The position numbers and the translations under genes were made by a program. The notes beneath the pieces are model-generated. The model ran no database searches and was not told the DNA's origin. It saw only the letters and a program-made list of their open reading frames with translations. A stretch of DNA of 64,000 nt from Lineus longissimus (taxonomy: Eukaryota; Nemertea; Pilidiophora; Heteronemertea; Lineidae). The first letter of the stretch is position 1; the number at the start of each line of letters is the position of its first letter. The stretch lies in assembly GCF_910592395.1 (NCBI RefSeq), contig NC_088313.1, positions 20,722,437 to 20,786,436 on the forward strand. Reading direction: 5' to 3'. Positions 1-11,937 of this stretch are shown in pieces.

Positions 1-928
1 AGGTATCACACAAGGAGACTTCTGCTGGCAAATTATTTCAGTTCACATCAGCGCGCTTGTTTGAATCCTTTCCTTTTGCCAGCAACTAGGTATTGAGAAA
101 GATCTGAAATGCCCCAGAGTCGATATGCTGTTGTGTGTTCCGAGTCACTACAGCATTCAAGCTTGTATGGCTGGGGAATTATGTTGCTGATGTGATCATC
201 GCTAGTCCCAGTGGTCAAACCAGGGAAAGGGCAGCACACAAAAGGTATTGAGCTCACTGAGGAATTGTTGAAGCAAAGGAATTGTCCTTCGATTAACCTT
301 TAGCAATGTCTTCCCTTCTTGTTAGCAAGGAAATCATGCTAGTAAGAGTAGGCTGTGTTGTATACACCCTGTGTAGACAGGAGGCAGCAGCAAAACAGGT
401 TGGAAGACTGAAATGCCTTGATAATACATAATGTAACAGTGCAGAGAAATCAAACAGGTCGGAAGCAACCCATTTATTCTTGGTTCACACTCAGCATTTC
501 TCTAATGGCAATTGGCCTAATATCTGTTCAATATAACTTCCTTCACCATATCCTACTCAAAACACATTGTATCCCTAATACATACAGGGCTTGCTAATTG
601 ATCTTTAGTATTTTCGTCATAACCGTCTATTGATTTCTGTATTTTCTTGGCTACAAGTTTTTGCCGGGATGCAATCAGTCTGACATTTCGATCGATTATG
701 GTGGTTGGATGGTTCTCGTCAGCTCACGTCACATCAGAATGAACAATTTCGCAGATATATACATAGAAGCAGGTGATCGATGGCTCACATCCAAGTTCAA
801 TAAGGTTACTTTTGAATCTATTGCCATTGGACCAGCCTGCTTTCCAGAGGGAGTAATACACCTAACCCAAACTTTCAATCTTGCCAATGCAGTGACTTCT
901 AACCAACACCACAGCGTTGCGTCCATTA

Positions 929-1101
929 GGCTGACGTTACATAGGCCTCATTCGTTCACTTCCCACATGTCACGTTCCCCTTAATGCGTTCGTTCCTCAC
1001 TGAATGCATGCCACAAGGCCGTGCATTCACCGAGGAACGTTAAGTAAAGCTGGAATGTGACATGTGGGAAGTGAACGAATGAGGCCTATGTAACGTCAGC
1101 C
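929..1101. mobile_element. MITE-like foldback element, TTA target duplication
   Basis: The element is a 173-bp near-complete palindrome. The outer 45 bases at 929-973 (GGCTGACGTTACATAGGCC...) are the reverse complement of 1057-1101, and a weaker inner pair continues toward the centre. It is flanked on both sides by TTA (926-928 and 1102-1104). A three-base TTA/TAA duplication with GG-starting terminal repeats is typical of non-autonomous PIF/Harbinger elements. No transposase is present. Confidence 0.7.
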
Positions 1102-2187
1102 TTACCCTAATTCAAGACTTGTATTCTAGTGTGAGTACAACTTAACACCATGTCATTGTCTTGGGCTTCGGACATGACTAGCGGTTGAATGAGCGGATCA
1201 CAAAAGTTCTGCCAAAGTTTGAAAACATGGCACGTCTTTGTGATAATCTGTGAGAACACGAGCTGAAGGTTGTAGGAAGTGTGTGATGATACACACTAAT
1301 CACCTCAGATCGACATAAAGTCAGGAAGTTAAGGGTGTTTTGTAGTTTGGAAGGAGTCTTTGACGAATGGGGAGGGAATTCTGCTGTGATACGTACTAAT
1401 GTCAGAATCTCCCTCATTTTGGAAAAGGGTTGATCAACTATAACACAGAATCAATAGGAGTGCAAAGAACCTGGAGAGAGGAGAACAATATTGCCAATGT
1501 AAAGCTACCAAAGTCAATGTTGGTGACCTTTTCTTTCAAATAGAAACATTCCATCTACTGTTTTGACAGTTTAATGGGCACCAGTGTTGCACCAACTTTT
1601 GTTTTAGTTCACTTCGATAGTTGAATACCAAAGGGCAGAACACTCACCACGTTCTGCACTACCAATGATTACAGTCTGTCTAACATGTGACTAGAATCCT
1701 TCCTAACTAAACAGACCAACTCAAGCCAGCTTTCATACTATCAATCTGCCAATGGAGGCAGTAGGAGCATGCCAACATGCAAGAACTTGGTACTTTCACC
1801 ATTAGGAAGGTGACTGAATCGAATCAAACAAACGCACGTAGCGTTAACTTGAATCAATCACGCCACGCCAGGGTGAAGTTCCGGTAGTACCGTGAGAACA
1901 ACTGATTACTATTTCCATTAGGTGAATATATCAAAGGCTAATCAAGCATTATGTACACTCAGGTTCAACTCATCACGGCATTTCAAAGCTGAACTTCAAT
2001 TTGTATCAGAAACATCATTTGATTGACCTTTAGCTAGCTGCCCACGCAAGTATTTCAAGAACATCTTCAGGACAGATTAGAAATTTGGCCAACTCCCTAT
2101 GCCAATTACTGAAATTTCCCAAGAGAAACTCTTAACTTGATTATCCTTTGCCTGAAACTACACGACGAGAGACTTCTATGCACTCTA

Positions 2188-2332
2188 GCCCATGTCACCA
2201 TAGAAAGAGCGGTGCTTTGCCCCATGTAACCTCATCAAAGAAAGAGCAGCCCTCTGCCCCATGTAACCTCACCACAGAAAGAGCAGCCCTCTACCCCGAG
2301 TAACCTCATCACAGAAACGAAAGAGCAGGCGG
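2188..2332. repeat. 37-bp minisatellite, about four copies
   Basis: Four consecutive imperfect copies share the pattern CCCCATGTAACCTCA..., then AAAGAAAGAGCAGCCCTCT. They start near 2189, 2220, 2257 and 2294. The two central copies are nearly identical; the outer two have diverged. Confidence 0.8.
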
Positions 2333-3916
2333 CAATCTAGATTCATATCAACATCATTTAACCAAACATACCCGATCTTGAGCAAATAAATTGAGAGGTG
2401 ATACCTGGCTTTATCTGGCCACCTCATCTTGCCCGTATTGTTGGTTAACTAATGAGCATGATTAGAAGTCTGGTATACCTAGTTACTAGTGGCGAGCAAC
2501 AGACCAATCAAGGAGGAATAGATGGGAACTCGTCAACAAGTGAGCCATGATTTGCCAAGAGGAGGACTGGCCGTCATGGACATTCAGCTATCATTTTCTC
2601 TCATATTACAAATTCATGTTCTCAACAGAAAACATCATATGTTCCTGACTTGAAGGTCTTTGAACTGGCGAAGGTTGCTAATTAGCGGTGATGAAACTTC
2701 AGACATCAAAAATCATAAGCACACATGGCATTTTCGCACCACATAGAAACATGTTGCCTTTTTTCATGGCTTTCAAATTAGCAATTGGCACTTAACACCA
2801 CATCACCTGAGGACATCTTTCCATTAGTTGCTTTTTATATCATACCGCTTCACACTTTTGTTTTAAGGTTTGCAGATTCCCAGGGTCGGATACCCGCGTA
2901 TCTCTGGAAACAAAAACCAAAGGCAGCCCATCAGCAAATCAGCTCACAATAACCACTTCAAAGACTATAGAATTAAAATGTAATTTGATCAATAAGTGAC
3001 TATTTGTACAAAGGTTAAAACATCAAAACTGGACAGATGTCCCACAGGACCCTTTCCTCTCCTTCTACCAACCAAAACAATTCGGTCAATCAACGCATAA
3101 TTGTCAAAGCAGTACACAAACAAACCTCTAATCCCATGTCAGTTCAGCACGATTACTCCATTAAGTGTGTATTGATGTTTCACAGTTTATTGGGTCAGAG
3201 GGTGCATGTTGACAGGCAGTTGGACAAATCACATCAAACTATTTCACAACTTGTATAAAGGGTAGGAAACTTGTGACAGGCATGGCCCTGAAATCCATTT
3301 AGGTCTTCATGACTTGTTCTCTCACCAGCCTGAAGTGGTTACAAATTCTCTCTGATCAGAAGCAACCAGATCTATCAAACTTTGATAATCGATAGAAATG
3401 AAATCACACCAATCTGACCAATCAGACTGGAGAAATCGATTCAAATGAACATAACCCAGCCAATCACAGAGGAGATATCGATTTGAATTTAGAAGCTACA
3501 GAATTAAGTAGGCAATGAAATCCGACGAAAACTCGCAAAATTGAATTTGAGCTAAAAAAGTTGACAATTGATACCCAATTTGGATTGAAATTCAACCTGT
3601 CCTTTATAAGGTTTTAAGAGGAACACATCAAATTCAAGATTTAAACACATTTTTCAAGAGTTTCTTTCAGTCTATTTTTATCACAAAAACCCCCGGAGGA
3701 AAAGAGGAACACAAGGTAAGCAGATAAGTCATTGGATACCTCCAGACTGCTATTCGATCTTAGTCATTAGTGCTTAGAAAAGGAACACAAAATCGTTTTC
3801 AAGAAATGTCAAGAGATGTCATCTCAGATGAGCAGAGACAACATGACATTTCAGTTGTCCATGCACCAGTGTTGTATTTCTCAATAGGACACCAGCAAAA
3901 CACCATGCTTCATATA

Positions 3917-4139
3917 TGTGACTCGCTCTACCAAAACTAGGCGCTTGTCGTATCTGAACTTGACAGGTTGATACAGACTTGTTGTTCATTTCCCTATTGT
4001 AGACCTTTTGTGAAATCTATTACAAACTGATTTGGTCACATTCAACAAAAGGTCAACAATAGGGAAATGAACAACAAGTCCGTATCAACCTGTCAAGTTC
4101 AGATGCGACAAGCGCCTAGTTTTGGTAGAGCGGGTCACA
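3917..4139. mobile_element. MITE, family 1 copy A (TGTGAC termini, TA target duplication)
   Basis: This 223-bp element has terminal inverted repeats of roughly 100 bp. The left end starts TGTGACTCGCTCTACC and the right end is its imperfect reverse complement, ending GTCACA. TA flanks both ends (3915-3916 and 4140-4141). It has the same length, termini and internal motifs (ACAGACTTG...TTCATTTCC) as the element at 8174, so the two are one family. The TA duplication points to a Tc1/mariner-type transposase acting in trans. Confidence 0.75.
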
Positions 4140-7100
4140 TATTCTATTTCAAGTAACCTGGTAAATATTCCATAATATGGCAACACAGATTCTACAACAG
4201 ACCCGAATACATTAAAAGCATGACAGACCCTATGATGTTGATCAATGTGATATCAGCTGGCAACCACAACTACTCAGAAGAACTAGAATATTAACATTAT
4301 ATTATGAGCGCATTGTATTTACACAGGATAGATCAACACCACTACCACGAGAGGCAAGGATACAACAGAACCATGTTGAAATGGGAAATTTTAACTCTGG
4401 TTGGAGTGTGGTGGAAACTACCAGGACATCAAGGAAGGAGCCTCTGGGGTTAAAATGATATTTTACCAAATCCTCAGTAGCTGCTCATATTCTTTAAATT
4501 CTACTCTGTATTGCTTTGTTGGTATGATACGGACTCCTGCGTTGGAGTTGCAATGAAGCAGGAATGTTTTCAGATAATGCCAGCTGATTAGACGGTGCTC
4601 CTGGGATGTCATATGAAATATGCACATATTCCACTGAACATGTACCTACAGCACCCTTCACAGAACAACTGTATCAAGAGTATGGCAGCCCTGCATTATC
4701 GTACATCACTCCTTCTTTATTGACACTAAATGACTGATTTTGACCCAGACAAACAACTTTAGAAGAGTATTCTTAATGTTTTCTGAACTAAATAAGCATT
4801 ACAGGTGAAGGTATTTTAGCAACTTTACTATCACAAAGCCACAAAACTACTAACAAGAGCGATATGAAACAAGCATTATGTTAAAAGCTAAGTGAGTGAG
4901 GCTGTGACAGACTGTACAGGAAGATGTCAGAAATGGATTCTTTGGAAAGATATCTCAAAAGGTATTAAACCTGTAAAAGCAAGAGTGCACAGCGAAACAG
5001 GATTCGGCTTGTGGATTTTGGCTTGGAAAACGGCTGTGGCAATGCAATGGGTGCCATACCACAACAAAGACATTTACAGGCAAGACCATAGCACCGTGCA
5101 GAGCAGATATTCTTAATTTGCCATCTGATCAGGGAATGGATTATTATGTGACATGGAAATGCAACTTGTGCAATACCAGGCCACTGAAAGTTGTCAGGAT
5201 AGCTAAGCTAGGAAGGAAGCCTCAAGGTCGAATCACACTGGGCCAGAGATGTTGCTTTGAATTTGCTTTGGACACAGCAATTTGGAAGTTGACATATTAT
5301 TTGTCAACGGAGGTGTCACTATCAGGTCCCTCATGTGGCCAAAATTACAATCATTTATACTTTTATTATCACTTCCACATCCGCACTTTTCTTATTTGAT
5401 TATTTGTTCTGTCAACAGCTTAATAGCATTCAAGCAGTCATGTTACCTTCCACCTCCATTGTCAATCTGCTGGACAATAGATTGCTCCCCAATTGCTTGA
5501 AACAGACAACAGGTATTAATCAGCCTGAGTAGAAACTTTCTTTTGTGTCATGATTACTGTACAAAGCCTTGACAATGTGAACACATACAATCCCTGCGTT
5601 TCGATTTGACCTTCACCAGAATAGGATATTGTCCTTCTAACCCAAAAAAGAACAGTGCACCTGGGTCAGTATACCAGAGGATGGTGAAACCCTGTGACCA
5701 TGTTAAATATGTATCCTACTTACTTGGATGGTAAACTTGGTATGCTGAAAATAGTAACCGTTGTTTTTAATACATGAAATGAATATGTGCTCAGGTGTGC
5801 ATTCCGGTGGATGGGGATATGATAGCAAATATCACATCTACGTTCCTATTCCTGCCTGCTTGTTTTAAGACTCAGGAGTGTCAGACCGCCCAAGGCCTGC
5901 CTCAGTCGTACAAAGAGGGGGAGATAGTGCAACACATCACTTAACACTAAACAGGCCTATTTTTTCAGTCACTTTCAGACACAAATGCCAGCTTTAGCTA
6001 AACTAGCGATATCACATGACCCACATTAGTTTGCATGCAGGCAAACAATGTCACCCCAACACTTTCACATCCGCATATACATGCAACACCAATATAACTG
6101 GTGACAACAACCATGATGTGTATTCTTAGAATCAATGCCGGACGGGATATTTTTCATCAACGAGTCAATATAAACTACAACAGATCATTATCTTGTACAA
6201 GTGCATCATGAACCACAATGGATAGGAAACATACGCAGTCAATATTTAGTGGTGAATAAAGTAACCGAACATCACAACTTCTGTGTTTATTTTCCGAAAT
6301 GAAAATGAAACTGACACGGCTGTTCTAATAGTAATATTAATGAGTAAAGTGGAGTGTATTACATTCGTTTATGAAGGACAGGTAGCATACAAATGGTCCT
6401 ATGGAAAATCAATTCGTGCACATTCATATTTTCACTCATTACTAGGACTCCATGCTGCGTTGAACAGCAGATCGTATGATGGGGTAGTACAGCAGCATGG
6501 TGGAGCATACTAACAAGTTATGCACTCTATCACACCTCAAGTTTACCAGCCAAGAAGATGACGTTGTTAAGTGCTACCGAAATTCATTCTCAACTCTAGC
6601 ACAGTTGACGGACTGGGCAACATGACGAAACAGAAACAGGCCAAACTGTAAGAATAAGAGCTGGTTGCTTCTTGCAATGTCTAGCTCAATCCCAAAGACT
6701 GATTGGACTGACTGTTTCATTTATGCTGACTGTGTTCTGAAGCCTCAAAGGTGATTAGTGGTTATATTAGAGTTGACCTAAGGTCGTGATGAGACCGTAG
6801 CAATCTGCATGACAAAATGGTCTGTAATCAATGGATATTGATTGCCAAGTCGATCTGTTCAGCATGACACATTGCAGCAGTGTACATCTACAATGCACAG
6901 AAGGAAGGGCGTGCATAACAATTGGGATTTTACGAAGGTCACTGATAGTGTATTGCCTTTGGCTGCATGTATGCAAGGAGACTGTGTCCACAAGCTGCAG
7001 TTATTGGAGAAAACTCAATCAGCTAATGAAGCCTCAACTAGGTTAAAGCAACTGCCTTGATCATACACCTTCTTCCTCATTTATGAGGGCAAACCAGGTG

Positions 7101-8173
7101 GTTCATAATTGGGTCAATCAATGGGTGTGGCTGATTCATATCCCTTTCCCAACAACAACTTCTCCCTTTACAGCAACACTAATTAGTGTTCTGGCACCAA
7201 TCACTTGTTAATCAATCGTATTCATAACCGTAAAGAGAAAGTTGATATAAGCACCAACAAAGAAAGTGAGAATGGTGGATAAGGAAGTGACAAGGGATTA
7301 GTAAGATCACACTGCTTTAGGGATGCACGCATGCCCAAATCAGTCAATAACACAACGGCCTTATTAAGCCACTCTGTCACACAAAACCATAGTTAATTAG
7401 TGGCCGTAATTAAAGACTTCATTACCAGTGAGTCTTGCCGGTTTGGGGTGATGGCGCTTCCGAGCAGAAAATATTATTCATGTGCACCGTAGATGAGCAA
7501 CGCGTTAGTGGAGGTTCATGTTGAGTTCACTATTGCTGTAACAATCGCGCAGTGTGATAGGTTGTATTGTAGCACAGAATACCATGCTACAGCAGTGAGA
7601 TCAATTACAGGTAACAGCTGGGAACAGCATATTCTGTCAACAAATCCATTTACAGCAAAATCTCGCAAATCTACATTATTTCATTCTCTTGATTGCAATT
7701 ATAGCGCGTTGTATTCTTGTTTAGCTGCTCTTTATTGCGGTTTGTCAGCAGGGCCTGTTTGCTCAAAACAAGTTTAATATCAGGAACTTGGTGATAACTT
7801 TAATTTGGCTCTATTGATAGTTAAGCTTAGTGATATTAAAATGTACATGACTATACTGCAGATACATGTGCAGTACAGCATGATGTACACACATACATTG
7901 ATATGAAGGACAAGGGCACAAGATGTTAAATTTATGACCTGGGAAATCTCACGAACCACTGACATATTCCAAAATGATGACGCAAATCTATGAAAACGAC
8001 GTCATTATGGAAATGTGATGGCATAAACACGATCATTAGACAATAAAACATAACTATCATATGCGCAATACAATCATAGTAACAATGATTATTGCATTAT
8101 ACTGATGTGAACAATGATGACCAATTGTGATCATGGTAATGCCTACATGGTTCCAGTTCACAGTGAGGACATA

Positions 8174-8396
8174 TGTGACCCTCTCTGAGAAAACCCAGCT
8201 AAAGTTGCCTTGAACTTGGCATGTTGACACAGACTTGAGTGTTCATTTCCTTCTGTGGTCCTATTGTGAAATCGAAGTTGATCAATTTTGACTCGGATTT
8301 CATAAAAGGCCTACAATAGAGAAATAAAACAACAAGTCTGTTTCAACCTGCCAAGTTCACAGCGACTTTAGCTGGGTTTTCTCAGAGAGGGTCACA
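8174..8396. mobile_element. MITE, family 1 copy B (TGTGAC termini, TA target duplication)
   Basis: This 223-bp element starts TGTGACCCTCTCTGAG and ends with the exact complement of its first ~32 bases. TA flanks it at 8172-8173 and 8397-8398. The interior is homologous to the element at 3917. The outer terminal repeats of this copy are better preserved than those of copy A. No coding capacity. Confidence 0.78.
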
Positions 8397-11300
8397 TATT
8401 TGCTATATCATCCCATTAAAACTGCCTGACCTGTGAGCCTTCTTTTCGGGTCTGACACACATGGTCAACAAAGTGAAGTAGCGCTCAGCAGTCAGGCTAA
8501 AATGGCTCAGAAAATATATCTTGACTGTCAAAATAAAGTCATTTTTGTTAAACGGCCGAAAACCTGTGATTTGTACATCACAAGTGCAGAGTGCTGTACT
8601 TGTTCTACCCTCCCCAAAGATTTCAAAGCACTTTATTGTTCTTCTACAAGCAAAGTTAGACAGGAGCCAAAGTTGCAAGTTTTCAACACATCACATGGTA
8701 TAGCACAACAACGTCCCAACTTTTCGTGGTTCGAGAGCCTGGGTGAAATCCAGTTGGGATATATCACATTGCATGTCCTTCATTTGTATGATCTATAGAC
8801 GTGTGATGAAAAATACTCTTGTGGGCGATATGATTCGGTTCAGAGCAACAAACATAATTAAGGAACAAATTTGCCAATCTCGCTTTATTTTCCCCCGAGT
8901 TGCCGGATTTAATCGTGTTTCGTATCCGTTCCGACAGGGTCAATAGAACTGCTGGGATTTATGTCCACATCAATGCTTATCACGAAATTTCATGATAAAC
9001 AGGGGATTTTTGTTATATTTCTCACTGTGCAGTTGACACAACGAGGCTTCACAGCTGCACCTTCAAGTCTTCAAGCAAAACGTTGAACAAACTCTTCTAA
9101 TCAGGTAGACGTCCTCTGCCATCAATCTCATCTCCCCTATCAGTGTGATGTTTTAGAAGCTTTGATCTAAAATGGTTGCGATGTTGGTTGAAACCATAAA
9201 AGCCCCAAAGACAACAAAATCTTTTTTGCCTTTAGTTTCTTATTCTAACCACGAAAGCAAATCCACTTAGCACGTTGCTAATCAGCAACTCTTCTTTAAA
9301 ACATAAACCGTTATTGCTAAAGACTTTCCATAAAAGGTGCACCCGACTTACCATTAGTTTTCATTAGTTTAATCATATCATTGTCATTAAACTTTCTCAT
9401 CCTTTTCCCGCGTTTGTGGCACTTACGAGCTCACACATTACCCACAAGTGAAATTTTAATGTCCTGTGCGTGGAAAGTGCAGTTTTAGATAAATTTCAAA
9501 ATCGCTCGAGTAACCGAGGAGCGCTAATGTTCCCTTTGGCGCCAATAAATCTCAGAATTCTAAGGCAGGTTTGAGTCAATTTCTAATTTCACCTTCTTCA
9601 TCATCGAAGTTTGCAATTTACCATCGACTGCTGGTGCGTACTCTTGACATCGATGTCGTAAATTTCTGCACCATCGAAGCAAGAGGACATTGAGATGGGT
9701 TTCTTGGGAGCATCACGTTATAAAACCAGCTCGTTGAACGGTTTGCTTAAAGAAAACAATGCATTCAAGATGAGCCACTTTAGTGAGTGATCATGGTCAG
9801 CTTTAGTTGTCATTAGATGCTATATCAGATCTTTCCTAAAGACGCCTTGCACCAGCACCACCTGCATAAAGATTGTTTCCCAACTTGTTTTCTTTCATGT
9901 TTTCTTGCTTTCTCATCCATTATTCGCCGCAGACTCGATGGTGCTTTTCATAAAAGAATGCAAACAACATCCAGTCTCCTTACTCCCGTGCCCACACGAT
10001 CACTCAACACTGTTTTCTTTCCTACCAACAAAACATGATATACAGAAATAATGAGAAAATACAATTTTGGTGTTGTTGCTATCATATGAACTGTCACCAT
10101 GGTTATGGACCAATTTCTGACATTGAATTATTCAGACTGGAAAAGGACGTGGATTTATATCGAACACTAGAGAAAATTGTATCCAAACATTTGAAGTATT
10201 TGTCCAATTATTGTATTTCTGCCTGGAAGCCACTCTAAAAGGATTCCATCTAAATCTAATTCTAAAGTGTAGATTCATTTCCGTCAATCATATACTGGCA
10301 ATTTCAGGTTAATAATTTCAAAACTCCCTCGAAGCATGAATAATGAAGAGCAGACTTTCATATACCTATCATAAGACTGGGCACTCATATTGTAGAAAGT
10401 GGCTTTGTTTTATTGAGCACATTATTTGTTCCTAGTGGATTCCATTAGCCATTACCTCAATGGACCTAGGATCACTCGACTTCAGTCTTGCTTGACACCA
10501 TCCCTATAAAACTACACTTTGTGCCCGAGCTCATCAACCATAAACATATCCATCTAATTCTCTTAACCACCCATACAAAAAGCCAATCATCGATCCTTAC
10601 TTCAAAGGCTGAACTTGAAATCTTAGCTGAATGCAATGTAATGTTGGCCTTTATAGTATCTAATATAGAAATCTGAATGATCACCGGAGAGACTTCTAAA
10701 GAAATCGTTGTGATTGATCGGACTCTCTTGATAAATTGATAAGTAAACTCCAGACTCCTCGCTGTGTATGATGTATAATCTGTTTTGAGTGTTGATTACT
10801 TAGCTCACATAGCGCATCAAATAGTCATATTTCATCATAGCGATCAGAAATGCTGACAAGCTGATCGAGACATCGGCACCCTTCCTTGAAGAGAAAGCCA
10901 TTTTGGCCAATGCCAGAAGATGTGTTTTTTCTTCGTATTCACAAATTGCTCTTTGATTGTTTTGTCAATTTCTTTGCCTGCACGTTCAATTAGCATGAGT
11001 AATAGCCGGAGAACACTTCCAGCATACTCACACAACATCAGGATTTAGGCCTCTTACGTCTAGCCATGGTCCGAAGTGAAGGGAAGGAGGGCCATTACAT
11101 CAGAAATGAAGGTTTCGCACAGAAGGGAAGACCAGCAAATTCACCAGCTAGAAGTGGACAAATATGTGACAGGGTCAACAGAAATGACCACAGCGTTGGC
11201 ATGGCAACGTTAGCAGCAACATGAAGGTCACTTGATGGCCACACTGTCCATTGACCATTACCTTTTCAAGTGGTAACTGCTGGATAATGGCCAAGTAGGT

Positions 11301-11907
11301 GTCAGGTGAAGTGTCATATAAACCTACAATATCAAGGAAACACACACCATTCAGATGACGATCTCATTTTGCGCAAAACCTCGACCTCGCCTCGGTTTTG
11401 TCCCTTTTTTCCTCCTGTTCAAGAATTAAACAGCTCATTGTGAGTTTTTGCACATAACTGACAAGTGGTATATTCATCATCTAAGCAAAAGCCTCCACAG
11501 AGATAACAGTTCATGTACGTCAGCAACTTGCCATGTACCTGAACCTGGTACATGTATATTGTAACTATTTGCCGGAGTGAAAGGAACGTCTATAAGAAAG
11601 AAGCCAACAAGGTGGCAACAGAAGAATTCTACAGCATTTACAGAGCCTTGGGCATGTCAGGTGAGCAGTGAACAACCTCAATACTCTGCCACCTAGAAGA
11701 TTCAAACTAGATGGTGCAGTAACTGCAAATATTGTATAGGTCAGGAAGGGCTGACAACAGGTCATGATCCATTGACATAAATATCAAGGGTTTTTGCTGG
11801 GAAGGAGTTTTCCTCTATCTGAACATACGGTTGTCCCGCTCTCAAATGACCTGAAATGTCAAACTCTGAACAGGTGAGAATGATGAAAACTGTGTCAGTT
11901 AACTTAC

Positions 11908-11937
11908 CATGCATGGGGAATGGGTATCGTTGAGCCA
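11908..11937 (-). CDS. cpeb2/3/4: probable CPEB microexon (30 bases)
   Basis: A 30-base segment is flanked on the minus strand by a strong acceptor (CTTTATCTTTGTAG) and a near-perfect donor (G|GTAAGTT). Its length is a multiple of three and it enters and leaves in phase 1. It would therefore insert about ten residues (VAQRYPFPMH) after exon 2 without changing frame. Vertebrate CPEB2-4 genes have short alternatively spliced exons at this place. The identity is inferred from position, phase and splice signals, not from strong sequence similarity. Confidence 0.45.

Larger units (their letters stand above)
1..11907. other. no confident coding exon; presumed CPEB intron with repeats
   Basis: No open reading frame here has recognisable protein motifs. 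I looked on the minus strand for the RRM1/RRM2 and ZZ-domain coding blocks of CPEB and did not see them. The stretch holds a 37-bp tandem repeat (2188-2332) and three MITE-like inverted-repeat elements (929, 3917 and 8174). The rest is AT-rich unique-looking sequence. If the microexon at 11.9 kb is right, this is intronic. Confidence 0.5.

Noticed and set aside
11040-11095. Donor-like CTAGAC|GTAAGA on the minus strand as a CPEB exon end
   Set aside because: No acceptor at a sensible distance upstream and no family motif in the open frame.
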